From NCBI RefSeq assembly GCF_024128855.1, contig NZ_JAMYDV010000010.1, positions 1 to 64,000 of the forward strand: DNA of 64,000 nucleotides, given 5' to 3'. Below are positions 17,067 to 25,243 of this stretch, in pieces. This stretch comes from Rhodovulum tesquicola. Lineage in GTDB: Bacteria; Pseudomonadota; Alphaproteobacteria; Rhodobacterales; Rhodobacteraceae. The position numbers and the translations under genes were made by a program. How positions within the stretch are numbered: the stretch's first letter is position 1; every line of letters starts with the position of its first letter. Below the pieces are notes generated by a model. That model worked only from the letters and a program-made list of their open reading frames with translations, was not told where the DNA came from and did not search any database.

Positions 17067-18184
17067 CGCCCCGCCTCCGCGCCCTGGTCCGCGATCCATT
17101 CGGCGATCCGGCGCATCCGCTCGGGCGTGATCCGGGTAAAGGCGTTGTGGCTCGCCCAGGGCTCCTCGCCATGCAGCCCGTTGGTATGCACGCCGACCAG
17201 AACCGCGCGATCCGCGCCCAGGAAGACCGGCGAACCGGAGGTGCCGCCATAGGTATCGTTCAGATAGAACCCCTTGAGATCCCGCAATATCCGCAGGCTG
17301 TCGGTGCTGACCCATTGCCGCCCCGGCGGCGCCTTGTCGGCGGCATAGCCCTGCACCACCGTCACGGCACCCAGTTCGGCCTCGTCCAGCACCCGCACCC
17401 CCGCCCAGCCCGTCGCCTCGCCCACCCGGCAATCGAGCTTCAGCGCCCCGAGGTCGTAATCGCGCGCCTCCTCGGCGCTGGTGGCCGCGGTCCAGCCCTG
17501 CAACACATGCGCGCGCCGCACCCCGCATTCGCCAAAGGGCGTGGCCGCGCGGTTGCGGCCGGGCAGCACGCGATAAGCCGAATAGGCCCGCCCGAACACC
17601 GTGCCACCATGGATGCAATGGGCCGCCGTCAGCACGGTATCGGCCGAGACCATCATCCCCGAACACAGGCTCGTGCCGCCAAAGGCGTTCCGGAACAGGA
17701 TCTGCACGATGGCGCGTTCGGGAAACCCTGTCGTGTCGTTCACCGCCACGCGCTCGTCCTCGCCGATCACCGAGAACGGCACCCAGGTCTCGGGCCTGAC
17801 CGACAGCCCGCCCATCTCGTATTGCGCATAGATCGCCGAGGCGTCCGACAGTTCCGCCGCCAGGTCGGGCGCCATGGTGGGCTGGGCGACGGTCCGGCCG
17901 GTGCCGGTTGCGGGCGGCAGGTCCACCGGCGCGGCCGCACCCGCATCGCCGCCCAGGTCGAAACTGACGCTTGCCTCGGGCGCGGACAGCGCCGGGCGCG
18001 GCGCGCCCGCCTCGGTCATCGGCTCGAACAGCGCCGCCCGCGTCGCCCCGTCCATCAGCCCCGTCTCGGGCAGGCCAAGCTCGTGCTGCAAGGCCCGGAT
18101 CGCCCGCTCGCGCCGGACCTCATCGGCCCCCACAGCCCCCGCTTGCAGCAGCGCCGCAAGCACCAGAACCAGAGCGAACCGCAT
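17063..18184 (-). CDS. Secreted trypsin-like serine protease
   Basis: 373 residues. Signal peptide about 1-20. Residues about 25-55 (IRALQHELGLPETGLMDGATRAALF) resemble a short peptidoglycan-binding repeat. The chymotrypsin-like domain has His189 in LTAAHC, Asp244 in DYDLGALKL and Ser316 in GGTSGSPV, with paired Cys around the His loop as in S1 proteases. Start at 18184 gives the signal peptide directly. It is the first gene of the protease operon and lies downstream of a duplicated TTGACA element. Confidence 0.85.
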   Translation of the reverse strand: MRFALVLVLAALLQAGAVGADEVRRERAIRALQHELGLPETGLMDGATRAALFEPMTEAGAPRPALSAPEASVSFDLGGDAGAAAPVDLPPATGTGRTVAQPTMAPDLAAELSDASAIYAQYEMGGLSVRPETWVPFSVIGEDERVAVNDTTGFPERAIVQILFRNAFGGTSLCSGMMVSADTVLTAAHCIHGGTVFGRAYSAYRVLPGRNRAATPFGECGVRRAHVLQGWTAATSAEEARDYDLGALKLDCRVGEATGWAGVRVLDEAELGAVTVVQGYAADKAPPGRQWVSTDSLRILRDLKGFYLNDTYGGTSGSPVFLGADRAVLVGVHTNGLHGEEPWASHNAFTRITPERMRRIAEWIADQGAEAGR

Positions 18185-18271
18185 ACCCCCAGACCTCCCC
18201 CACGGGTGGACTGCCCGGCAACAGGGCGCAATCGCAACGAAAAACCCATGCGAACTGTCGCGCCCGCGCCC

Positions 18272-18295
18272 CGGTCCTGTCAACGGTCCTGTCAA
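18272..18295 (-). promoter_or_regulatory. Tandem 12-bp repeat containing TTGACA twice (probable promoter element)
   Basis: CGGTCCTGTCAA occurs twice head to tail (18272-18283 and 18284-18295). Read on the minus strand each copy gives TTGACAGGACCG, so the -35 consensus TTGACA appears twice, 12 nt apart, about 90-110 nt before the protease gene. A GACAGT hexamer lies about 18 nt downstream of the second copy and could serve as a weak -10. Confidence 0.45.
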
Positions 18296-18313
18296 CCTCG
18301 GCGCGCAGGCGCG

Positions 18314-19126
18314 TCAGTCCAGCGGCCCGAATTCCGCGACCGCCGCCCCCGGCGCCAGCAGCGGCTGGTCCTCCATCGCGCCCGATTCCGTGCCGGTCGC
18401 GGACAGCACCGTGCCCAACAGCGCCAGCACCTGATCGTCGCGGATGCCCCAGACCAGGTCCTGCCCGCGCAGCGTGACCGTGCCGCCCGCGCTGCCCGTG
18501 ACCTCGGATTTCAGCGCGGCGGCCAGATCGCGCTGCACATCCATCGCCACCGACCCGTCCGCGCCGCTGCGCGTCGTGGCGGTATAGGTCACATCCGCCA
18601 TCAGCGCGGCTTTTATCATGGTCAGCGGCTGGCCCGCCGACAGCCGCAGCGCCACCGCCTCGGCGCAGGCGGCATCGCGCCGGGGCAGGCCCCGGATCAC
18701 GTCGTCGTCGGACAGTTCCAGGATCCGCACATTGCCCAGCGTGATGCGGATCTCGCTGATCTCCTCCAGCCGCCCGCCCGCCCTGATCCGGTCCAGCAGC
18801 CCCGCATCCAGCGCCAGCGTCCGGTTCAGCGCCGAGGAAAGCTCGGTCGAGATCGAGGCCGAGACCGGGATCTCGGCCAGTCCCAGCCCCAGCGCCTGTT
18901 CCGGGCGGCAGACCACGCCCAGCGCGACCGGCTCGGTCCCCGTGACCAGCACCAGCGTGCCGGGCAGCGCGCTTTGCGTGGGCGGGCGGAACTCGGTATA
19001 GCCGTTCTCGGCGAGGATCTCGCCGATCGTGGCCGGGCGCGCGCCGTCCATCAGGCCAAGCGCCACATAGCCGCCCACCCCCAACACGGCGAGTCCGCCC
19101 AGCCCGGCGATCAGCTTCCAGTTCAT
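18314..19126 (-). CDS. Membrane-anchored hypothetical protein
   Basis: 270 residues. An N-terminal hydrophobic segment (about 4-26, LIAGLGGLAVLGVGGYVALGL) anchors it or serves as an uncleaved signal; the rest is soluble and probably periplasmic, with mixed strands and helices and two Cys. Start at 19126 (MNWK) is preferred over a longer frame because the membrane segment follows at once. It is separated from the protease operon by 129 nt that hold a promoter-like repeat, so it may be transcribed separately. Family not recognised. Confidence 0.65.
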   Translation of the reverse strand: MNWKLIAGLGGLAVLGVGGYVALGLMDGARPATIGEILAENGYTEFRPPTQSALPGTLVLVTGTEPVALGVVCRPEQALGLGLAEIPVSASISTELSSALNRTLALDAGLLDRIRAGGRLEEISEIRITLGNVRILELSDDDVIRGLPRRDAACAEAVALRLSAGQPLTMIKAALMADVTYTATTRSGADGSVAMDVQRDLAAALKSEVTGSAGGTVTLRGQDLVWGIRDDQVLALLGTVLSATGTESGAMEDQPLLAPGAAVAEFGPLD

Positions 19127-19641
19127 CCCGCTCCCCTCCCGCTCAGGCGCGGCCCCTGTCCGGCGGGGCAAGCCTAGCACAGCGCCCGGCCCGGGTCGCG
19201 GGTGATCTGGCCGCCCGGTCCGGCGGGATCCGACCGGCCATGGGCGCGGATCGGCGCAAGGAGATTTGCCATATGAAAACCCGATGGAAGTCCGACGAAA
19301 GTCCGATGGAATTCCGATATCCCGTTCCGCCCGCCGCGCAGGCCCCGCCGCCCCACGCTCCCGGCCCGCGCAATGGGCTTGACTCGAATCCGGGCATCCT
19401 TGACGCTCAAGGGGTTAGGCATGATCAGAGGCGTGTCTCGAAGGTATGCCGGCGATGCCGCGACCGCATGCATCAGGTATTGCGCATGCGCCGGGGTGTT
19501 GCCCTGCTGTCCTGTGGGGGGATGGAATTTTTGTTCGAGTAAAAGGCTTTAGCTGGTAAATTTCCGCGCGCCCGGCGGCTTGCAGGCGCGCTTTCCTGGG
19601 ATGTCGGGCTTTCGACGCGCTGTTGATGCAAGGAGCATCCA
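19127..19641. promoter_or_regulatory. 515-nt intergenic region upstream of the injection-system operon
   Basis: Divergent gap between the membrane-anchored protein and the sheath gene. An ORF of 100 codons on the plus strand crosses it but shows no recognisable protein features. The most AT-rich stretch in this neighbourhood is about 19526-19563 and is the best place for the eCIS promoter. I could not fix a -35/-10 pair. AAGGAG 8 nt before the sheath ATG is the ribosome site. Also holds the 11-mer repeat at 19281-19324. Confidence 0.4.
19281..19324. repeat. About four tandem copies of an 11-bp unit
   Basis: Successive units CCGATGGAAGT, CCGACGAAAGT, CCGATGGAATT and CCGATATCCCG. The first three differ by one or two bases; the fourth keeps CCGAT. 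The 11-bp period matches one helical turn, so all copies would face the same side of DNA, as in cooperative regulator sites. It lies about 320-360 nt before the sheath gene. Confidence 0.55.
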
Positions 19642-21936
19642 ATGGCTGTCGCAGTCTCCTATCCCGGTGTATACATTCAGGAAATTCCCTCCGGCACCCG
19701 CGCCATCGCCGGCGTGCCCACCTCGATCGCCGGTTTCGTCGGCTACACCGCCCGCGGCCCGGTCAACGCCCCCGTCCAGCTTTTCAGCTATGCCGATTTC
19801 GAGCGCAATTTCGGGGGGTTGCATCTCGACAGCCCGCTGTCCTACGCGGTCAGCCATTTCTTCCTGAACGGCGGCGCCAGCGCCTGGGTGGTCCGCGTGG
19901 CCGAAGGCGCGGTGCCCGCCGCCATCGGTATGCGCACCGGGGCAGGTGACCTGACCCTGACCGCCACCGCCGCCAGCGAGGGGGCCTGGGGTAACGCCTT
20001 GGTTCTGAACGTCGATTACGACACCGCGAACCCCGACGAGAGCTTCAACCTGACCGTTACCGAGTTCATCGACCGCGCCGGCCGCATGGTCCCCGCCCGG
20101 ACCGAGGCGCATCGCAACCTGTCGATGGACCCCAATGCCGCGACCTATGCCCCGACCGTCCTTGAGGCCGATTCCCGGATGATCCGGCTGACCGACGAGG
20201 GCGCGGGCGGTGCGGCGGCCGGAATGGCGCGTTCCGGGCCGCTCACCGATGCCGAGATTGCCGCGCTGGACGACACTGCACGGCGGCTGGCGATCTCGAT
20301 CGACGGCGGGCCGTTCATCGAGTTCGACCTGTTCGGCGAAGGCGGCGGGCTGGCCACGCTGGCCGCGCTGCGCACCGCGCTGAATACCATCGTGCCCACG
20401 CTGGAGCCTGCAAACCCCGGATTTTCCGGCTTTTCCTGCGCCATAGACGGCGACCGTCTGGTGGCGACATCGGGCAGCACCTCGCGGCAAAGCTCGGTCC
20501 GGTTCCGCCGCGCCTCGATCCGGTCCGCGGCGGCGCGGCTGCGACTGGGCCTGGCCCAGGGCGGGCGCGAGATCCATGGCTCGGCCCCGACACGCCCCGT
20601 GCAAAGCGGCACCGCTGGCGCGCGGATCGAGGATTTCGACGCGCTCGATTTCAGCACCGATCCGATGACCATGTCGGTTCAGGCGCTGGATACCGCGGGT
20701 GCCGCGCTGGCCGATATCACCGTGGTCCTTCAGGACAGCGGCGCCACGCCCCCCGTGCCCGCCCCCACGACGCTCGCCGAGGCGCGCGCGCGGATCGAGA
20801 CGGGGCTGCGCACCGCGACCAACGAAGCGCTTTCGCGCGCCAGCGTCCAGACCATCGGCGGCGCGATCGTGGCGCGCGCGGGCGGGGCGGATCCGTCGGT
20901 CCGGCTCGATTTCGGCGGGGCGGGGGCTGCGACGCTGGGGATCGGCGGCGGCGGCGAATTCGTCAATGTCGCGGGCTACCGCATGGGGTCGGGTCCAGAT
21001 CTGGCCGCGCAGGTGGGCGCGGTCGGCGGCGATGACGGCAGCGTGCCCGACGAGAACGCGATCCTGGGCTCGCGGGCAGCCAAGACCGGGCTTTTCGCGC
21101 TGGAGGATGTGCGCGATCTGAACATCCTGAACCTGCCCGAGGTGAATGACGCGGGCGTGCTGGCCAATGCCATCGCCTATGCCGAGGAACGGCGCGCGAT
21201 GATCCTGATCGACATGCCCGGCAATGTCACCGATTTCGAGGGCGCGCGCGCCTGGATCGGGGATCCGGCCAATGCCGGGCTGCGCCACCAGAACGCCGCG
21301 GTCTATTTCCCCCGCGTGCGCATGCCCGACCCGCTGCAAGGCAACCGTCCGCGGTCCTTCGCGAATTCCGGCCTGATGGCCGGGCTTTACGCCCGCACCG
21401 ATGCCGCCCGCGGCGTGTGGAAGGCCCCCGCGGGCATCGAGGCGCGACTGCGGGGGGTGACCGCGCTCGACTATGCGCTGTCCGACCCCGAGAACGGCGT
21501 GCTGAACCCGCTTGGCCTGAACTGCCTGCGCAGTTTCCCCGTCTTCGGCCAGGTCAGCTGGGGCGCGCGGACCATGGTGGGGGCGGATGCGCTGGCAAGC
21601 GAATGGAAATATGTCCCCGTGCGCCGGATCGCGCTGTTCATTCAGGAAAGCTTGTATCGCGGGACGCAATTCGTGGTGTTCGAGCCCAATGACGAACCGC
21701 TCTGGGCGCAGATCCGGCTGTCGGTCGGCAGTTTCATGAACCAGCTTTTCCGCCAGGGCGCGTTCCAGGGCGCGACCCCGCAAGAGGCCTATCTGGTGCG
21801 CTGCGACCGCACCACCACCACCCAGGCCGATATCGACCTCGGGATCGTCAACATCGTCGTGGGCTTTGCGCCGCTGAAACCGGCCGAGTTCGTCATCATC
21901 CAGATCCAGCAGCTTGCCGGACAGAGCCAGAGCTAG
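19642..21936 (+). CDS. eCIS contractile sheath protein
   Basis: 764-residue tail sheath, the outer cylinder that contracts to drive the inner tube. The N-terminus reads YPGVYIQEIPSGTRAIAGVPTSIAGFVGY, the hallmark of sheath proteins. The C-terminal domain (about 585-760) has GVWKAPAGIEARL, NPLGLNCLRSFPVFG, VPVRRIALFIQES and FVIIQIQQLA, which build the interlocked sheath core. Between them lies a large variable exposed region (about 90-470). Only one sheath gene is present, whereas Serratia Afp has three. It is the first gene of the operon; AAGGAG precedes it. Corresponds to Afp2-4/Pvc2-4. Confidence 0.95.
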   Translation: MAVAVSYPGVYIQEIPSGTRAIAGVPTSIAGFVGYTARGPVNAPVQLFSYADFERNFGGLHLDSPLSYAVSHFFLNGGASAWVVRVAEGAVPAAIGMRTGAGDLTLTATAASEGAWGNALVLNVDYDTANPDESFNLTVTEFIDRAGRMVPARTEAHRNLSMDPNAATYAPTVLEADSRMIRLTDEGAGGAAAGMARSGPLTDAEIAALDDTARRLAISIDGGPFIEFDLFGEGGGLATLAALRTALNTIVPTLEPANPGFSGFSCAIDGDRLVATSGSTSRQSSVRFRRASIRSAAARLRLGLAQGGREIHGSAPTRPVQSGTAGARIEDFDALDFSTDPMTMSVQALDTAGAALADITVVLQDSGATPPVPAPTTLAEARARIETGLRTATNEALSRASVQTIGGAIVARAGGADPSVRLDFGGAGAATLGIGGGGEFVNVAGYRMGSGPDLAAQVGAVGGDDGSVPDENAILGSRAAKTGLFALEDVRDLNILNLPEVNDAGVLANAIAYAEERRAMILIDMPGNVTDFEGARAWIGDPANAGLRHQNAAVYFPRVRMPDPLQGNRPRSFANSGLMAGLYARTDAARGVWKAPAGIEARLRGVTALDYALSDPENGVLNPLGLNCLRSFPVFGQVSWGARTMVGADALASEWKYVPVRRIALFIQESLYRGTQFVVFEPNDEPLWAQIRLSVGSFMNQLFRQGAFQGATPQEAYLVRCDRTTTTQADIDLGIVNIVVGFAPLKPAEFVIIQIQQLAGQSQS

Positions 21937-21951
21937 GGAAAGGCCGGGACC

Positions 21952-22455
21952 ATGGCAGAATTCAGCGTCAATACCCACCGCTTCGACCCCTACAAGAACT
22001 TCAAGTTCCGCGTGAAATGGGATGGCCGCTATGTCGCGGGCATCTCGAAGGTCGGCGCGCTGAAACGCACGACCGAGGTGGTCGAGCATCGCGTCGGCGG
22101 CGACCCCTCGACCAGCCGCAAATCGCCCGGCCGGTCCAAGTTCGAGGCGATCACGCTGGAACGCGGCGTCACCCATGACCCCGAATTCGAGACCTGGGCG
22201 AACCTTGTCTGGAATGTCGAGGCCGGGCTGGGGGCCGAGGTCGCGCTCAAGGATTTCCGCAAGGACATCATCATCGAGATGTATAACGAGGCGGGCCAGC
22301 TGGCGCTGGCCTACAGCGTCTACCGCTGTTGGGTGTCCGAGTTCCAGGCCCTGCCCGAGCTTGACGCCAATGCCAATGCCGTGGCGATCCAGTCGATCAA
22401 GCTGGAAAACGAGGGCTGGCTGCGCGACCGCGAGGTGGTGGAACCGCAGGAATAG
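21952..22455 (+). CDS. eCIS inner tube protein
   Basis: 167-residue tube protein of the T4 gp19/Hcp type. The N-terminus DPYKNFKFRVKWDGRYVAGISKVGALKRTTEVVEHRVGGD and later ITLERGVTHDPEFETW are typical of phage-tail tube and Afp1/Afp5 proteins. It polymerises into the rigid tube that the sheath drives outward. The gene follows the sheath by 15 nt. Only this one tube gene was found in the cluster. Confidence 0.94.
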   Translation: MAEFSVNTHRFDPYKNFKFRVKWDGRYVAGISKVGALKRTTEVVEHRVGGDPSTSRKSPGRSKFEAITLERGVTHDPEFETWANLVWNVEAGLGAEVALKDFRKDIIIEMYNEAGQLALAYSVYRCWVSEFQALPELDANANAVAIQSIKLENEGWLRDREVVEPQE

Positions 22456-22494
22456 GGGCGCGAACGGGCAGACGGCCCGGGAGGGCCTTGAACG

Positions 22495-23190
22495 ATGCGG
22501 GCAGGACTGAACCCAGAGGCGATGCTGATGGCCTGGGAGGCCGGGCTGGGCCGAGGTCCGCTTGACCGGGCGCTGGTGCTGCTCTGGGCGGGCGGGTACG
22601 GGGACACGGCCGATCTGGCGCTGGCCGAGCGTGACCGCTTGCTGCTGGCGTTGCGGCGGGCAACCTTCGGGCCGCTGCTCGACTGCGTGGCCGCCTGCCC
22701 CGCTTGCGGCGCGGATGTCGAGGTGACGCTGGAGGCCGACATGCTGGCGGGCGCACTTGCGGCGCCCGTGCCCGGCCCGCTGCGGATCGGCAGCCGCGCG
22801 GTGACGCTGGCGCCGCTGACCAGCCGCGATCTGGCCGCCGCACGCGGCGTCGCGCCCGAGGCGCTGCCGGGCTTCCTGCGCGCCCGCCTCGTGGCCGAAA
22901 GCGACCCGCTGTCCGAGACCGAGGCCCGCGCGATCGAGGCCGAGATCGAGGCCCGCGCGGCCGCGACCGAGGCGCGCTGCGTGCTGAGTTGCCCCGATTG
23001 CGGCGCCGACTGGCGTGAAAGCGTCGATATCGCCGCCCATCTCTGGGCCGAGGTCGAGGCCGCCGCCCTGCGCCTGCTGGCCGAGGTGGCGGAGCTTGCC
23101 CGCGCCTATGGATGGCGCGAAGCGGATGTGCTGGCGCTGTCGCCCGCCCGCCGCGCGGCCTATCTGCGCCTTGCGCGGGGGGCGGCATGA
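22495..23190 (+). CDS. eCIS baseplate-associated zinc-ribbon protein (gp26-like)
   Basis: 231 residues. Two CxxC knuckles, Cys68-Cys71 (CPACG) and Cys166-Cys169 (CPDCG), should bind one zinc ion and are separated by a mostly helical region. Proteins of this form occur in eCIS clusters and resemble T4 baseplate gp26-like proteins. The ATG follows GGAGGG at a normal distance, and the stop overlaps the next ATG. Role inferred as baseplate or assembly factor. Confidence 0.7.
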   Translation: MRAGLNPEAMLMAWEAGLGRGPLDRALVLLWAGGYGDTADLALAERDRLLLALRRATFGPLLDCVAACPACGADVEVTLEADMLAGALAAPVPGPLRIGSRAVTLAPLTSRDLAAARGVAPEALPGFLRARLVAESDPLSETEARAIEAEIEARAAATEARCVLSCPDCGADWRESVDIAAHLWAEVEAAALRLLAEVAELARAYGWREADVLALSPARRAAYLRLARGAA

Positions 23191-23912
23191 GCGCGCTGGC
23201 CCGCCTAATCGCCCGGGCAACCGGGCAGGCGCCCGCGGGGCTGCGCCCGCGCCTTGCCGCGCGGTTCGAAACCGGACCGGGCGCGGATGCGACACTCGCC
23301 GAAACCGTGACCGAGACGCTTGCCCCCCGCCCCGCCGCCGAAGCGGCCCCGGAGCCCCACCCCCGCCATACCCGCGCAAACCCGCCGCCCGATCCGGCCG
23401 CCGAACCGCGCCCGACCCCGCCCCCGTCGCGCGCCGCGCAGCCTGCGCCGCCTGCGCCGCTGGACCAACCCGCTCTGCCCCTTTCACAGGCGCAGAAGCC
23501 CGAGGCGCTGGCCGAGGCAAGGGTCCCGGCCGCCCCTGCCCCCGCGCCGGCTGCGCCGCCCCAACCGGCCCCCGCCCCGACAGCGGCCCGGCCCACACCC
23601 CTGTCCCCGCCGGAACCCGCATCCGCGATGCGGACGGCCCCGCCCCCCGCCGCCACGCTCGGCCCGCCGCCCGAACCGCTGCAACCGCCCGCCGCTGCGT
23701 TGCCCCGCGCTCCGCAGCCCGCCCCGCACGCGCCGCCACCGGTTGCGGCAACGCCGCCCCCTGCCCCGCCCCCGCCGCCCGAGATCACCATCCATATCGG
23801 CCGGTTGCACATCGTCGCCGACCCGCCCCGCGCGACACAGGACCCGCCCCGCACGCGCCGCGGCACGGCCCCGCTGGCCGATTACCTGCGCGGCAAGGAG
23901 GGCGGGCGATGA
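23187..23912 (+). CDS. Proline/alanine-rich eCIS protein with conserved C-terminal motif
   Basis: 241 residues. The N-terminal 30 residues are helical, residues about 45-190 are almost only Pro, Ala, Thr, Arg and Gln (disordered), and the end has a conserved-looking strand motif (EITIHIGRLHIVA) followed by PLADYLRGKEGGR. That short C-terminal motif recurs in small proteins next to Afp16-type genes in other eCIS loci. Start at 23187 (ATGA overlap) is preferred to an in-frame start at 23112. Probably a linker or assembly protein. Confidence 0.7.
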   Translation: MSALARLIARATGQAPAGLRPRLAARFETGPGADATLAETVTETLAPRPAAEAAPEPHPRHTRANPPPDPAAEPRPTPPPSRAAQPAPPAPLDQPALPLSQAQKPEALAEARVPAAPAPAPAAPPQPAPAPTAARPTPLSPPEPASAMRTAPPPAATLGPPPEPLQPPAAALPRAPQPAPHAPPPVAATPPPAPPPPPEITIHIGRLHIVADPPRATQDPPRTRRGTAPLADYLRGKEGGR

Positions 23913-25243
23913 GCAATGTGCTTGCCCTGTCGGCCGTGACCCAGCTTCTGAAAAGCCTGCTGCATGACGCGCTGATCGAGGCCGATGCCAGCCAGGTGCT
24001 GGGCGGCGATTTCGCGGTCACGGCCCTGCCGCCCGACCGCATCCTGACCGACGATGCCGAGGCGCAAGGCAACCGGCTGAACCTTTACCTGCACCGGATC
24101 ACCCCCAACGCCGCGTTGGGCAATGACGAGCTGCCCAGCCGCGATGCGCAGGGGCGGCTGACCCGGCGGCCGCGGCTGGCGTTGGACCTGCATTACCTGC
24201 TGACGGCGATCTCGGGCGAGCAACTGAATGCCGAGACGCTGCTGGGCTTTGCGATGCAGACCTTCCACGAAACCGCCATCGTCCCGCGCGAGGCGATCCG
24301 CAACGCCCTTGCCGCCGGGATCGCGGGCGATGTCAGCCCGACGCAAGGCTGGCTGGACCAGGCGGTGCGGCTGGCCGATCAGGTCGAGCGGATCAGGATC
24401 ACGCCGCGCGCGCTGTCGCTTGACGACATGTCGCGGATCTGGACCGCGATGCAGACCAGCTATCGCACCACGGTCGCCTATGATGTCGCGCTGGTGCTGA
24501 TCGAGCGCGAGATCGAGACGCGCCCCAGTCTGCCGGTGCTCAGCCGCGGCGGGCTGCGCGATGCCGAAAGCGGGCGCGATCCGGGCGTGGCGCTGCGCCC
24601 CGATCTGCTGTCGGGGGTGCCGACGCTGATGGGGATCGAGCCGCTGGATGGCCAGCCGGTGATGCGACTGGGCCGCCGGATCGCGCTGAGCGGCAGCGCG
24701 CTGGACCGTGGCACGGCGACGGTGCGCTTCACGCGGCCCGATACCGGGCAGGTGCTGGAGCTTTCCCCGCCCGGCCCCTCGGCGCCGCACCGCATCGTGG
24801 TCGACCTGCCCGCCGGTCCGCCACGCCCGCCCGGCGATCCGCTGGCGGGCAGCGGCGCCGATCCGGGCGCGTGGCGGATCGGCCCCTATTCGGTCGCGCT
24901 GCATCTGCTGGGCGATGACGGGCGCGATGCGGCAACGAACGCGCTGGCCATCGCACTGGCCCCCGCCATCGCCGCCAGCGCCACGGCCACGGCCGGGGGC
25001 GTCACGGTCACCGTGACCTGCTCGCCACCGATCCGGCCGGGCCAGAGCGTCGCGATCCTTGTCGGCCAGCAGATGGCCCTGGTCGAGACACCCGCCGCCC
25101 CGACAACCACCGTCGCGGCCGAGTTCACGGGCCTTCCCCCCGGCGCGGCGCTGCCGGTGCGGCTGCGCGTCGATGGCATCGACAGCCCTGTGATCGACCG
25201 GCTGGCCGAGCCACCCGCGCTGAAAACGGTGACGATCCCATGA
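23909..25243 (+). CDS. eCIS tail terminator, DUF4255 (Pvc16-like)
   Basis: 444 residues. The N-terminal 190 residues (LSAVTQLLKSLLHDAL... NRLNLYLHRITPNAALGNDELPSRD... PRLALDLHYLLTAI) match DUF4255/Pvc16_N, the cap that ends the tube and sheath. Residues about 230-440 form Ig-like strands. Corresponds to Afp16/Pvc16, which controls tail length and termination. It is coupled to its neighbours by ATGA overlaps on both sides. Confidence 0.92.
   Translation: MSNVLALSAVTQLLKSLLHDALIEADASQVLGGDFAVTALPPDRILTDDAEAQGNRLNLYLHRITPNAALGNDELPSRDAQGRLTRRPRLALDLHYLLTAISGEQLNAETLLGFAMQTFHETAIVPREAIRNALAAGIAGDVSPTQGWLDQAVRLADQVERIRITPRALSLDDMSRIWTAMQTSYRTTVAYDVALVLIEREIETRPSLPVLSRGGLRDAESGRDPGVALRPDLLSGVPTLMGIEPLDGQPVMRLGRRIALSGSALDRGTATVRFTRPDTGQVLELSPPGPSAPHRIVVDLPAGPPRPPGDPLAGSGADPGAWRIGPYSVALHLLGDDGRDAATNALAIALAPAIAASATATAGGVTVTVTCSPPIRPGQSVAILVGQQMALVETPAAPTTTVAAEFTGLPPGAALPVRLRVDGIDSPVIDRLAEPPALKTVTIP

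Noticed and set aside
19240-19542. 100-codon plus-strand ORF upstream of the sheath gene
   Set aside because: It crosses the 11-bp tandem repeats, has low-complexity PPAAQAPPPHAPGP residues and no good ribosome site; it is better read as regulatory DNA.
19549-23866. Very long minus-strand frames (1400 and 489 codons) opposite the sheath and tube genes
   Set aside because: These are antisense frames lacking stops because of high GC; the plus-strand genes have clear family motifs.
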